Shown: in pieces, positions 1 through 7,303 of the stretch | How positions within the stretch are numbered: position 1 is the stretch's first letter | How the letters are laid out: the number at the start of each line of letters is the position of its first letter | DNA from: an uncultured Alphaproteobacteria bacterium | GTDB taxonomy: Bacteria; Pseudomonadota; Alphaproteobacteria; HIMB59; GCA-002718135 | DNA length: 12,755 nucleotides | Reading direction: 5' to 3' | Assembly: GCA_902619055.1 (NCBI GenBank) | Contig: CACNCW010000025.1 | Location: 1 to 12,755 of the forward strand | Notes under the pieces: generated by a model | Seen by the model: only the letters and a program-made list of their open reading frames with translations | Database searches by the model: none | Told to the model about the DNA's origin: nothing | Made by a program: the position numbers and the translations under genes

Positions 1-349
1 TAAAGGACAAGATGTTTTATTAAAAGTTCTCGATTCAGATGAGGGCTCAAGAAGACTTGGTGAAGTAGCCTTAGTTCCAAATAGTTCACCTATCTCGCAA
101 TTAGGAATAACTTTCTATAACACTTTATTTGACGAGAATGCTGCTTCTCATATAGCTCTGGGTCAATGTTACTCAAAATGTTTCAAATCGAAAAAAGACT
201 TATCGAAAGATGAAATCACTCAAAGAGGTGGTAATTCAAGCATGATACATATTGATTGGATGATTGGCTCAGGTAAAATTGATGTCGAGGGTGTAGATAA
301 GAATGGCGCTGCTACGCCAATATTTAAACAAGGAGAATGGTGTAACTAG
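1..349 (+). CDS. M29-family aminopeptidase, 3' end only
   Basis: Reading from base 2 gives 115 codons and a TAG stop; the gene begins before the window. The translation matches the C-terminal part of the M29 (AmpS/AmpT type) metallo-aminopeptidases, which remove N-terminal residues from peptides in the cytoplasm using a two-metal site. Visible family landmarks, in order, are LGEVALVP (the Glu is a metal ligand in the family), FYNTLFDENAASHIALG (His ligand) and MIHIDWMIG (His and Asp ligands). The C-terminus, with a final GEWCN, sits where family members normally end, so the gene looks intact at this end. It runs convergently into the microprotein gene, with only five bases between the stops, and no terminator hairpin fits there. 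Metal ligand assignments come from family knowledge; the N-terminal ligands are outside the window. Confidence 0.88.
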   Translation, partial: KGQDVLLKVLDSDEGSRRLGEVALVPNSSPISQLGITFYNTLFDENAASHIALGQCYSKCFKSKKDLSKDEITQRGGNSSMIHIDWMIGSGKIDVEGVDKNGAATPIFKQGEWCN

Positions 350-354
350 TTTTT

Positions 355-477
355 CTATTTTTTTAAATAAGGTCCAAAGCTAAGATCTAAACCTACACCA
401 ACTCTAGCTAATGAGTAAATAATAACTAAGAAAAAAATTACTATAATTAAGTTTCGTATAATTTTTTTTTCATCCAT
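355..477 (-). CDS. 40-residue single-helix membrane microprotein, unknown function
   Basis: A complete small frame: ATG at 477-475, TAG at 357-355, 40 residues. It starts MDEKKIIRN, continues with an uninterrupted hydrophobic stretch (LIIVIFFLVIIYSLA, about residues 10-24) and ends with a short polar tail, GVGLDLSFGPYLKK. A charged N-terminus, one transmembrane helix and a short glycine-containing tail is a sensible protein design rather than random reading. It begins four bases after the stop of the MFS transporter gene on the same strand and would be co-transcribed with it. It also fills otherwise empty space up to the convergent aminopeptidase gene. No clear Shine-Dalgarno is visible before the ATG, but the same is true of several genes here. 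I do not recognise the family. It could be an accessory subunit of the transporter or an unrelated envelope peptide. The frame is certain; that it is a gene is an inference. Confidence 0.6.
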   Translation of the reverse strand: MDEKKIIRNLIIVIFFLVIIYSLARVGVGLDLSFGPYLKK

Positions 478-481
478 AAAA

Positions 482-1735
482 TTATGCTGTTTGTATTTTT
501 GTATTAGATAATGGTTTTTCTCTAATTGGTAAATGGATTATTGCAGAAAAGGCACCTACTCCTATACCAACCCACCATACAATATCATAACTTCCATAGA
601 TATCATAAAATAGACCTCCTAACCAAACACCTACAAAAGATCCTAGCTGATGAGAAAAAAATACAATGCCATATAATGTACCCATAAATTTTAATCCATA
701 AATATGGCCTATAATTCCTGAAGTTAAAGGAACTGTTGCTAACCATAAAGCACCCATAACTATTGAAAATATTGCAATAGATGTTGGTGTAATAGGTAGT
801 ATGATAAATAGAATTGCCGCAACCGTCCTTCCGGTATAAATTAAAGATAAAAGATATTTCTTATAATGTCCCTTTCCTAAAGCGCCGGCAATCAAACAAC
901 CAATTATATTAAATAATCCTATAAGAGCCATAGATAATGCTCCTAAACCTTCTACAGAACTACAAACCAAACTTATTAAACTTCCTTCTATAATTGGACT
1001 ACTAGATTCAACAATAAATGCTGGAAAATGTGCAGTTATAAATGCTAACTGAAAACCGCAAGAAAAAAAACCAAAGAACAACATTGAGTATGTTGGATCT
1101 TTTAATGCAACAAATACAGCATTAGTAATTTTTTCATTTTCATTATTAATATTTGTATTTGATAATTCTGTTTTTAAAATTGGAACAAGGATCAGTGTTA
1201 TTAATAATATAATTGAAAAGATTTCAAACACTGAAGACCAAGGTAAAAATGATAATAGAATAGAAGCAAGTGGTGGACCAACCACTTGTCCAGCTGATCC
1301 TGCAGCAGTTGTAATACCTAGTGCTAAAGATCTTTTTTCTGGAGATGTGGCTCTTCCAACTACTGCTAAAATTGGACCAAAACCACTACCAGCTATCCCA
1401 AAACCAATTATAATGTTTAGAGTTTGATGCGCTTCTGGGGTTGTAGCAGTACTGCTTATGAAAATTCCAATTGCATAAAGAATTAAGCCTAACGCTATTG
1501 CTTTTCTATCACCATATTTTTCGGCAAAAGCACTAAATAGTGGAGTACCTACACCCCAAGCTAAATTTTGAATAGCAATAGCAAGAGAAAATTCTGAACG
1601 GTTCCACAAAAAATCAGAAGCAATAGGAATTTGAAATAGGCCAAATGTTGAACGAATTGCAAAACTTATTAAAAGAATTAAACTCCCTCCAATTAGAATA
1701 GGAGTAAATACAGAATTAATTCTCTCATCTTTCAT
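482..1735 (-). CDS. Major facilitator superfamily (MFS) transporter
   Basis: A 417-residue integral inner-membrane protein with roughly twelve hydrophobic segments in two bundles of six, the usual MFS size and plan. The loop after the second helix holds AEKYGDRKA, a form of the MFS motif A (G-x-x-x-D-R-x-G/A-R/K). The first half has GFGIAGSGFGPILAVVGR and the helix 5-type sequence AAGSAGQVVGPPLAS. The halves are joined by a hydrophilic, Asn/Glu-rich linker near residues 190-205. The N-terminal FGLFQIPIASDF-W-R pattern resembles the oxalate/formate and monocarboxylate-type branch, but the substrate cannot be read from sequence. The gene lies 50 bases downstream of gcrA on the same strand and may be read from its promoter. 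No good Shine-Dalgarno precedes the ATG. The fold call is firm; an organic anion substrate is only a guess. Confidence 0.88.
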   Translation of the reverse strand: MKDERINSVFTPILIGGSLILLISFAIRSTFGLFQIPIASDFLWNRSEFSLAIAIQNLAWGVGTPLFSAFAEKYGDRKAIALGLILYAIGIFISSTATTPEAHQTLNIIIGFGIAGSGFGPILAVVGRATSPEKRSLALGITTAAGSAGQVVGPPLASILLSFLPWSSVFEIFSIILLITLILVPILKTELSNTNINNENEKITNAVFVALKDPTYSMLFFGFFSCGFQLAFITAHFPAFIVESSSPIIEGSLISLVCSSVEGLGALSMALIGLFNIIGCLIAGALGKGHYKKYLLSLIYTGRTVAAILFIILPITPTSIAIFSIVMGALWLATVPLTSGIIGHIYGLKFMGTLYGIVFFSHQLGSFVGVWLGGLFYDIYGSYDIVWWVGIGVGAFSAIIHLPIREKPLSNTKIQTA

Positions 1736-1785
1736 AATTTATTAGATAACAGGAAGAATTTTTATTTCTAGAATTTTAATTATTA

Positions 1786-2256
1786 TTAAATCGTATTATT
1801 TAATTCTGTTTTTTCGTTTTCTTCTTTTTCAGGAACAACATATGCAACGGCACAATGATCTAAACAATAAGGCTTATCTTCAAATCTATCTTTACCGCAA
1901 AAACGAAAGTCAGCTTCATCAGGATGACCTTCAGGCCATTCACAGCCTCTCTTTGGAGCTGCATTGAATAAATTTTTAACTGCTGGTTGGAAAATAGCTG
2001 GCTCTGTAGTGACAATCTCTGGTTCTTTGGTGCTTTCAAAATTTAATTTTGGCATTACTGGAGATCTAGCTTTTTTTCGATCAGGCTTAACAGCTGTTCT
2101 TCTTATAGGTGATGGTCTTCTCTCAAGTCCAATTCTATGAGCTTTTCCAACAACAGCGTTTTTGGTGAAACCTAATAATTTTCCAATTTGAGCTGTTGGT
2201 AGACCTTGGTCCCATAAATCTCTAAGTTTTGCTACATTATTATCATCCCATGGCAT
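1786..2256 (-). CDS. gcrA: GcrA cell-cycle transcriptional regulator
   Basis: A 156-residue protein with the characteristic GcrA start, MPWDD followed by a helix-turn-helix (LRDLWDQGLPTAQIGKLLGF, then TKNAVVGKAHRIGL) in the first 45 residues. A basic, proline-containing linker follows, then the conserved cysteine-containing C-terminal segment with CEWPEGHP and FRFCGK...YCLDHCAVAYV. In Caulobacter, GcrA binds sigma-70 RNA polymerase and activates promoters at GANTC sites methylated by CcrM, driving S-phase and division genes; the C-terminal part binds sigma-70 domain 2. Length is near the family norm (Caulobacter about 173). A GGAG ribosome binding site at 2267-2264 supports the ATG at 2256. 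GcrA is essentially alphaproteobacterial, so it is the best taxonomic marker here. The intergenic region upstream of it has no GANTC, but does have a possible CtrA box. Confidence 0.93.
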   Translation of the reverse strand: MPWDDNNVAKLRDLWDQGLPTAQIGKLLGFTKNAVVGKAHRIGLERRPSPIRRTAVKPDRKKARSPVMPKLNFESTKEPEIVTTEPAIFQPAVKNLFNAAPKRGCEWPEGHPDEADFRFCGKDRFEDKPYCLDHCAVAYVVPEKEENEKTELNNTI

Positions 2257-2285
2257 AATTAATCTCCATTACTACATTTAGTAGC

Positions 2286-2304
2286 TTAAAAAAGGTTTAA
2301 TATA
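2286..2304 (-). promoter_or_regulatory. Possible gcrA -10 element overlapped by a CtrA-like TTAA-N7-TTAA box
   Basis: On the minus strand TATATT (2304-2299) matches five of six bases of the sigma-70 -10 consensus; no convincing -35 lies 17 bases upstream. Directly overlapping it is TTAA-N7-TTAA (2286-2300), the spacing of the alphaproteobacterial CtrA full site (consensus TTAA-N7-TTAAC; the final C is absent). A repressor bound here would cover the -10 and start region of gcrA, about 30 bases upstream of its start codon. CtrA represses gcrA in Caulobacter, so the placement makes biological sense. In DNA this AT-rich, such a match arises by chance in a few percent of regions this long, so the call is tentative. 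Confidence 0.3.
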
Positions 2305-2394
2305 CTAAATATATGTATTAAAAAAGATAAAACTGCAAATTTTTAAAAAAAATCAATGATTTCCAACATTTTTTTTATATACATGTGAATAGAA

Positions 2395-3591
2395 ATGAAA
2401 GAATTAAGAGATCTAGACTGTAAAAATAAAAAAATAATTGTTCGAGTTGATTTAAACGTGCCAGTTTTGGAAGGGACAATTACAGATCATTCAAGAATTC
2501 ATGCTACGTTACCAACACTAGAAAAACTAATTAAAAATAAAAATAAGATATTCTTAATTGCTCATTTTGGCCGGCCTAAAGGTCAAGTTAATAAAACATA
2601 TTCAATTGAGTTTTTATGCTCAGAATTAAAAAAATTTTTAAATTTAAACACAATTCATTTTTTAGCTAACTGTGAAAAAAAAATAATTGAGACAAAACTT
2701 GATGAAATGCACATGGGGGAAATTTGTCTATTAGAAAATATTCGTTTTAATGCTGAAGAAGAAAAAAATGATCTCAATTTTTCAAAATTATTAGCTTCTA
2801 GTTTTGACATATATATTAATGACGCGTTTTCTGCATCTCATCGTAATCATGCATCTATAGTAGGTATTACTAAATACTTACCTTCATACGCTGGATTAAG
2901 TTTCTCAAAAGAAATTGAAAATTTGAATAAATTTTTAGAAAATTCAAATAAACCAAATTTAGCAATTATAGGTGGCTCAAAGGTTTCAACAAAAATAAAA
3001 GTTTTAGAAAATATGGTTGAAATTTTTGACTCTTTAGTGATTGGTGGTGCAATGGCTAATACCTTTTTGCTATCAAATAATTATAACGTTGGTTCTTCTC
3101 TGGTAGAAAATGATTTTATTGCACTATCAAAAAAGATACAAAAAAAAGCAGAATCAAAAAATTGCAAAATACTTTTACCAATTGATGCTCTTTGCTCAAA
3201 AACAATAGAAGATAGAGTAAATGTTAAGACTTATTCAATCAATAATATTCCAAATGACCAAATGATATTAGATGTTGGTGAACAAACAACAAAACTAATT
3301 TCAGATGAAATATTAAAATCTAAATCAATTTTATGGAATGGGCCTTTAGGTGCATTTGAGTATAGTCCATTTGATAAAAGTACAATTTCAATTGCAAATA
3401 TTATACAAAATTATTCAAGTAAATCTCAATTAGATGCTCTAGCAGGAGGAGGAGATACACTTGCAGCAATAAAAAAAGCTAAAGCAAATGAAGCATTTAA
3501 ATATTTATCTACAGCTGGGGGTGCATTTTTAGAGTGGCTTGAGGGAAATAAATCACCAGGATTTATAGCATTAAGAGAAAACAATTTTTAA
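2395..3591 (+). CDS. pgk: Phosphoglycerate kinase
   Basis: A 398-residue protein, the normal length of bacterial Pgk, which transfers phosphate between 1,3-bisphosphoglycerate and ADP in glycolysis and gluconeogenesis in the cytosol. The N-terminal substrate-binding domain has the family signature VRVDLNVP near residue 21, then AHFGRPKG (usually SHLGRPKG), LLENIRF and INDAFSASHRNHAS. The C-terminal nucleotide domain has IGGSKVSTKI, IGGAMANTFL, WNGPLGAFE, the GGGDT phosphate-binding loop and the final STAGGAFLEWLEG. All expected blocks are present in order, so the enzyme should be active. The gene stands alone, divergent from gcrA rather than next to gap or fba. Its stop is one base from the convergent yciB stop. 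The ATG at 2395 has no strong Shine-Dalgarno but gives the canonical N-terminus. Confidence 0.97.
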   Translation: MKELRDLDCKNKKIIVRVDLNVPVLEGTITDHSRIHATLPTLEKLIKNKNKIFLIAHFGRPKGQVNKTYSIEFLCSELKKFLNLNTIHFLANCEKKIIETKLDEMHMGEICLLENIRFNAEEEKNDLNFSKLLASSFDIYINDAFSASHRNHASIVGITKYLPSYAGLSFSKEIENLNKFLENSNKPNLAIIGGSKVSTKIKVLENMVEIFDSLVIGGAMANTFLLSNNYNVGSSLVENDFIALSKKIQKKAESKNCKILLPIDALCSKTIEDRVNVKTYSINNIPNDQMILDVGEQTTKLISDEILKSKSILWNGPLGAFEYSPFDKSTISIANIIQNYSSKSQLDALAGGGDTLAAIKKAKANEAFKYLSTAGGAFLEWLEGNKSPGFIALRENNF

Positions 3592-3592
3592 C

Positions 3593-4132
3593 TTAATCTT
3601 CAATTTGATATTTTTTAATTAAAGGGAATTGTGTCATCGTAAAAATAAATGTAATCGGCAAGATTCCAAAAACTTTAAAATTTACCCAAATATCAGTACT
3701 TTGTGTTCTCCAAACAATTTCATTTAAAACAGCAAGTGCAACAAAAAAAGCAATCCACCTTTGAGTTAATATTCTCCATCCATCTTCTTCTAATTTCAGT
3801 GCAGCACCTAAAAGATACTTTAAAAGAGGTTTTTTAACAATCACTCCTCCATATAAAATTAATGCGAAGACCATATTTATTATTGTTGGTTTCATTTTTA
3901 TAAAAATTTCATTATCAAAATAAATTGTTAGACCTCCAAATATTAATACAATCGCAGCCCCAAGAGTTGGCATAATTGGTATTTTTTTCTCAAGTATATA
4001 TGAAATGATTACTGAAATTACAGTTGCAATCATAAGAGGAAGTATTGCTTCTTGAAGACCACTTCTTGTATAAAAAATAAAGAATACTGCAAGCGGTCCT
4101 ATATCAATTAATAATTTATAAACTGACTTCAT
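3593..4132 (-). CDS. yciB: YciB-family inner-membrane protein (septation protein A, IspZ)
   Basis: A 179-residue polytopic protein with about five hydrophobic segments. Its pattern matches the YciB/IspZ (septation protein A) family: an N-terminal IDIGPLAVFFIFY segment, a central INMVFALILYGGVIVKKPLLKYLLG block, then W--L--RW-AFF--LA--NE-VW, and an ending in FTMTQFPLIKKY. In enterobacteria YciB is an inner-membrane protein linked to cell-envelope elongation and septation; its molecular function is not settled. It is the last gene of the dapF-mtaB-ftsY-yciB operon. Its ATG lies inside the end of ftsY, giving a 17-base overlap that suggests translational coupling. The 3' end almost abuts pgk. 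Confidence 0.88.
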   Translation of the reverse strand: MKSVYKLLIDIGPLAVFFIFYTRSGLQEAILPLMIATVISVIISYILEKKIPIMPTLGAAIVLIFGGLTIYFDNEIFIKMKPTIINMVFALILYGGVIVKKPLLKYLLGAALKLEEDGWRILTQRWIAFFVALAVLNEIVWRTQSTDIWVNFKVFGILPITFIFTMTQFPLIKKYQIED

Positions 4133-5048
4133 TTTGTTCTTCTAGATTTAAAATAGACCTAGCAAAGTTTTGAGAATTAAAGGTTACAAGGTCCTCAACA
4201 CTTTCTCCAAGACCAACATAACTTATAGGGATTTCAAATTTATTTGCAATTGAAATTAATGCCCCACCTTTTGCTGTTCCATCCAATTTAGTTATTATAA
4301 GACTCGATACATTAAGTTCATTTCCAAAGATTTCCACTTGCTTAATCATGTTCGAACCATTCGTTCCATCTAAAACCAACACAGTTTCAATATCAAAAGA
4401 GGAATTAACTTTTGAGATAACATTTTTCAATTTAATTAGCTGATTAATGAGGTTAGTATTATTTGATAATCTTCCAGCAGTATCTATAAGTAAAAAATCA
4501 TAATTTTCTTTTCCAAATTCTTCAGTTGCCTGATACGCTACACTTGCTGGATCTTGATTACTTTTTCCAGCGATAAAACCATTGTTATTTTTTTTCGCCC
4601 AATTTTCCAACTGCTCAACAGCTGCTGCCCTAAATGTATCACAAGCCGCAATCAGAATTTTTTTATTCGATAAAATCTTATTTGCAATTTTACCAATAGT
4701 GGTTGTTTTTCCACTTCCGTTTACTCCAACAAATATTAATATTTTTTTTTCATCATTTTTTTCATTTATCAGAACATGTTCTCTTGGAAGTAATATACTT
4801 TCTATATTTTGAGCTAAGATTTCTAATACATTTTTTATACCATCATCATTTGTAATTTTTATTTTTTTTATAGAATCTATTAGCTGATTTACAACATCCA
4901 AACTAATATCAGATGAAATAAGAACATTTTCTAATTCTTCTAAAGTTAAATCGTCTATTTTTTTGTTTTTTAAAATCTCCAAAATATTAAAAGAAAGTAT
5001 ATTTGAAGTTTTACTTAACTTATCTCTAAATATTGAGAACAAACTCAT
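4116..5048 (-). CDS. ftsY: SRP receptor GTPase FtsY
   Basis: A 310-residue NG-domain SRP GTPase that docks the Ffh-ribosome complex at the membrane for co-translational insertion. It carries GVNGSGKTTT (P-loop, about 108-117), DTFRAAAVEQL (about 137-147), DTAGR (189-193), TKLDGTAKGGA (253-263) and GLGESVEDL near the end. TKLDGT separates it from Ffh, which has TRIDGD. The helical N domain fills residues 1-100, and there is no long acidic A domain as in E. coli; membrane binding probably relies on the short N-terminal helix MSLFSIFRDKL. One oddity: the segment usually written DATTGQN reads DGTNGSN here (227-233), whereas Ffh in this window keeps DALTGQD. Its start overlaps the mtaB stop as ATGA, so the two are likely coupled. 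The partner gene ffh is in the divergent operon. Confidence 0.95.
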   Translation of the reverse strand: MSLFSIFRDKLSKTSNILSFNILEILKNKKIDDLTLEELENVLISSDISLDVVNQLIDSIKKIKITNDDGIKNVLEILAQNIESILLPREHVLINEKNDEKKILIFVGVNGSGKTTTIGKIANKILSNKKILIAACDTFRAAAVEQLENWAKKNNNGFIAGKSNQDPASVAYQATEEFGKENYDFLLIDTAGRLSNNTNLINQLIKLKNVISKVNSSFDIETVLVLDGTNGSNMIKQVEIFGNELNVSSLIITKLDGTAKGGALISIANKFEIPISYVGLGESVEDLVTFNSQNFARSILNLEEQNEVSL

Positions 5049-6304
5049 GCTATTCTTGCTAATAACGTATCATTTTCTATGCCTATGTATATACAGGAAA
5101 TTATTTTTCCCTCTTTAAACTCTTCTTCAAGTTTTACTTTTAAAAAATGCTGATCTTTTCCAAGTGAAAAATTTTCTTTTTTACTTTCAATTAAAATTTG
5201 TTCCTTCTTTCCAATATTTTTTTTTAAATGTTGTTTTAATCTTTCCATACCTTTTTCTCTAAGTCTTCTTGCTCTATCTTTGATAATATTTTTTTGAACT
5301 TGAGGCATTTTAGATGCAGGAGTGTTTTCTCTTGGTGAATATGGAAAAATATGAAGATGAGTTAAATTACACTCATCAACTAGTTTAATTGAATCTTGAA
5401 ACATTGTTTCTGTCTCTGTTGGAAAACCGGCAATTATATCAGCACCAAATGTTGCATCTTTCCTAATAGATAAAACTTTCTTACAAAAATTAATTGCCAT
5501 TTCCCTTGAATGTCTTCTTTTCATTCTTTTCAAAATTAAATTGTTTCCAGCCTGTAAACTTATATGAAAATGAGGCATCAATCTTTTGTCCTTTAAAACA
5601 TCCCAAAAATCTTTGTCTATTTCAGCGCAGTCAATTGAAGACAAACGGAGTTGTCTTAATTCAGGTACTAATTTTAGAATTCTTTTAATTAAGTTAGAAA
5701 AAGTAGGTTTTGCAGGAAGATCTTTGCCATAATCAGTTATATCTACTCCTGTTAAGACTACTTCATTATATCCATTGCTAACAATTTTTTTTATTTTATT
5801 TACTATTTCTCCAGCAGGTACACTTCTATTATTGCCTCTGCCAAATGGAATGATACAAAAAGTACAGCGATGGTTACAACCTTGTTGTATTTCAATATAA
5901 GCTCTTGATTTTCCTTCAAATTTTTCAATTGAATTAGGTACTGTTTTACTTTCTTCTAATATATTTCCTACCTTAAGATTTTTAGAATGATCGATATTTT
6001 TCCATGTTAAAATTTCTAATTTTTCTGTGTTCCCAATTACTGAGTCTACTTCTTTTAAATCTTTATATTTTAATGGATTGATTTGAGCCGCACATCCTGT
6101 AACTACTATTTTATTATTAGGAAAATTTTTTTTTGCCTTTCTAATTTCATAAGAAACTTTTTTCTCAGCTTCTTCAGTTACTGCACATGAGTTTATGACT
6201 GTAACATTATTTAAATTATTTGTTTTAAGATGGTTTTTAATAATTTCACCTTCATAAATATTCAATCTACAACCTAGATTGACTACGTAGTTTTTATTTT
6301 TCAT
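5045..6304 (-). CDS. mtaB: tRNA t6A37 methylthiotransferase MtaB (radical SAM)
   Basis: A 419-residue methylthiotransferase of the MiaB family. The N-terminal UPF0004 domain holds three cluster-binding cysteines, C12 (NLGCRLN), C40 (NSCAVT) and C71 (TGCAAQ). The radical SAM cluster motif CX3CX2C follows at 143-150 (GCNHRCTFC), then the radical SAM core and a C-terminal RNA-binding TRAM-like region. NLGCRLN with NSCAVTEEAEKK is typical of MtaB rather than MiaB or RimO, and MtaB-type genes commonly neighbour ftsY and dapF in alphaproteobacteria. MtaB converts t6A to ms2t6A at position 37 of ANN-decoding tRNAs, which stabilises codon pairing. The gene starts three bases after dapF and overlaps ftsY by four bases. 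The family call is firm. The choice of MtaB over MiaB rests on motif flavour and context. Confidence 0.88.
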   Translation of the reverse strand: MKNKNYVVNLGCRLNIYEGEIIKNHLKTNNLNNVTVINSCAVTEEAEKKVSYEIRKAKKNFPNNKIVVTGCAAQINPLKYKDLKEVDSVIGNTEKLEILTWKNIDHSKNLKVGNILEESKTVPNSIEKFEGKSRAYIEIQQGCNHRCTFCIIPFGRGNNRSVPAGEIVNKIKKIVSNGYNEVVLTGVDITDYGKDLPAKPTFSNLIKRILKLVPELRQLRLSSIDCAEIDKDFWDVLKDKRLMPHFHISLQAGNNLILKRMKRRHSREMAINFCKKVLSIRKDATFGADIIAGFPTETETMFQDSIKLVDECNLTHLHIFPYSPRENTPASKMPQVQKNIIKDRARRLREKGMERLKQHLKKNIGKKEQILIESKKENFSLGKDQHFLKVKLEEEFKEGKIISCIYIGIENDTLLARIA

Positions 6305-6307
6305 AAA

Positions 6308-7126
6308 CTATATTTCTAAACTACCCCGATAACTTATTTCTGCAGGTCCTGTCATAATAGATTCATTATTAATTATATTTATGTGCAGTGAACCTTTTTC
6401 AAGTTTCACTTCGGCGTTATTTTCAATCAATCCTTTTTTCCACGCCGCATATACAGCTGCACAGGCACCACTACCACAAGCTAAAGTGATTCCAACTCCA
6501 CGTTCCCAAACTCTCATTTCAATTAAATTTAAATTAATAACTTCAACTATTTCAACATTAGTTTTTTTTGGAAAGAGCTCATGATTTTCTATTATAGGAC
6601 CTATACTTTCAAGATCTGTATCTTTGATCGATTTTCCAAAAAATACTACATGTGGATTACCTACATTAACAGCAACTCCATTACTATATCCATTAATTGA
6701 AATTGGTATATTCATTGTATCGACTTCTTTACTTAAAGGAATTTTATCCCAAGTATTTTTTATTGAACCCATGTTGACACTTATATTGTTATTTATTTTT
6801 TTTGATTCTAATATGCCTGCATCAGATTGAATTTTTAAAATTTCTTTATTTGAATCTTCATCAAATAGTATTTTTGCCACGCAGCGTGTTCCATTACCAC
6901 AAGCTTCGGCTCTATCACCACCAGGATTAAAAATTTCAATTTCAGCATCAGCAATTTGATTACTTGTATTATTAATTGTGATTAATTGATCACACCCTGC
7001 CCCAGTTCTTCTGTCACTGAGTCTTTTAATAATATCTTCAGTAATTGCGATATTGTTAGACCTTTTATCTATGATAACAAAATCATTCCCAAGTCCATGC
7101 ATCTTTATAAAATCTACTTTTTGCAT
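6308..7126 (-). CDS. dapF: Diaminopimelate epimerase
   Basis: A 272-residue enzyme that interconverts LL- and meso-diaminopimelate, feeding lysine and peptidoglycan synthesis. It has two similar halves, each supplying one catalytic cysteine: C76 in EACGNGTRC and C217 in ACGSGAC. The N-terminal KMHGLGNDFVIID, DRRTGAGCDQL and the later NVGNPHVVFF and ERGVGITLACGSG blocks are all standard. Both cysteines are present, so activity is expected. It is the first gene of the minus-strand operon with mtaB, ftsY and yciB, so the promoter should lie between 7127 and about 7230. I see no convincing -35/-10 pair there. The ATG at 7126 gives the expected N-terminus but lacks a clear Shine-Dalgarno. Confidence 0.96.
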   Translation of the reverse strand: MQKVDFIKMHGLGNDFVIIDKRSNNIAITEDIIKRLSDRRTGAGCDQLITINNTSNQIADAEIEIFNPGGDRAEACGNGTRCVAKILFDEDSNKEILKIQSDAGILESKKINNNISVNMGSIKNTWDKIPLSKEVDTMNIPISINGYSNGVAVNVGNPHVVFFGKSIKDTDLESIGPIIENHELFPKKTNVEIVEVINLNLIEMRVWERGVGITLACGSGACAAVYAAWKKGLIENNAEVKLEKGSLHINIINNESIMTGPAEISYRGSLEI

Positions 7127-7143
7127 ATTTGTTTTATAACCTA

Positions 7144-7157
7144 ATTTATCGATAAAT
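7144..7157. repeat. 14-bp perfect palindrome upstream of dapF
   Basis: ATTTATCGATAAAT is a perfect inverted repeat centred between 7150 and 7151, 17 bases upstream of the dapF start codon in the dapF/ffh divergent region. It could be an operator for dapF. A palindrome this long is expected roughly once or twice per window of this composition by chance, so the support is its location only. Confidence 0.2.
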
Positions 7158-7228
7158 CTCAGTAAATATGGGAAATTTAAGAATACTTGACTTTCAATTA
7201 TTCAGCTAATAGAGGGTCAACAACAAAT

Positions 7229-7303
7229 CCTATATTTGTAAACGAATTGAGCTTGTTACAATTGTGATAGGTACTCTAGCCCACGAGTTTCGTGCCCTGG
7301 AGT
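7229..7303 (+). promoter_or_regulatory. Candidate structured leader RNA upstream of ffh
   Basis: Two consecutive hairpins can be drawn in the 100 bases before ffh. Hairpin 1: CCTAT (7229-7233) pairs with ATAGG (7267-7271), and TTGTAA (7236-7241) with TTACAA (7256-7261), closing a 14-base loop. Hairpin 2: ACTCTAG (7273-7279) pairs with CTGGAGT (7297-7303, one G-U), then a CC/CC internal loop, then CACGA (7282-7286) with TCGTG (7290-7294) around a GTT loop. A competing pairing, TAGCC (7277-7281) with GGCTA (7308-7312), would break hairpin 2 and place a helix just before the GGAG ribosome binding site (7315-7318). This stretch is also more GC-rich than its surroundings. It does not carry the conserved SRP RNA apical sequence. 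The function is unknown; the structure was drawn by eye. Confidence 0.42.

Noticed and set aside
1736..1785. Terminator between gcrA and the MFS gene (the TTCTAGAA palindrome)
   Set aside because: The 8-bp palindrome leaves no loop for a stable hairpin and is pure AT-rich context; read-through into the MFS gene remains possible.
2257..2394. GANTC (CcrM/GcrA) methylation sites at the gcrA-pgk promoters
   Set aside because: No GANTC occurs in this intergenic region; the sites noticed elsewhere lie within genes at a density that is not remarkable.
7187..7212. Possible sigma-70 promoter for ffh: TTGACT (7187-7192) with TAATAG (7207-7212)
   Set aside because: The spacer is only 14 bases, well below the usual 16-18, and no better -10 lies at the right distance.
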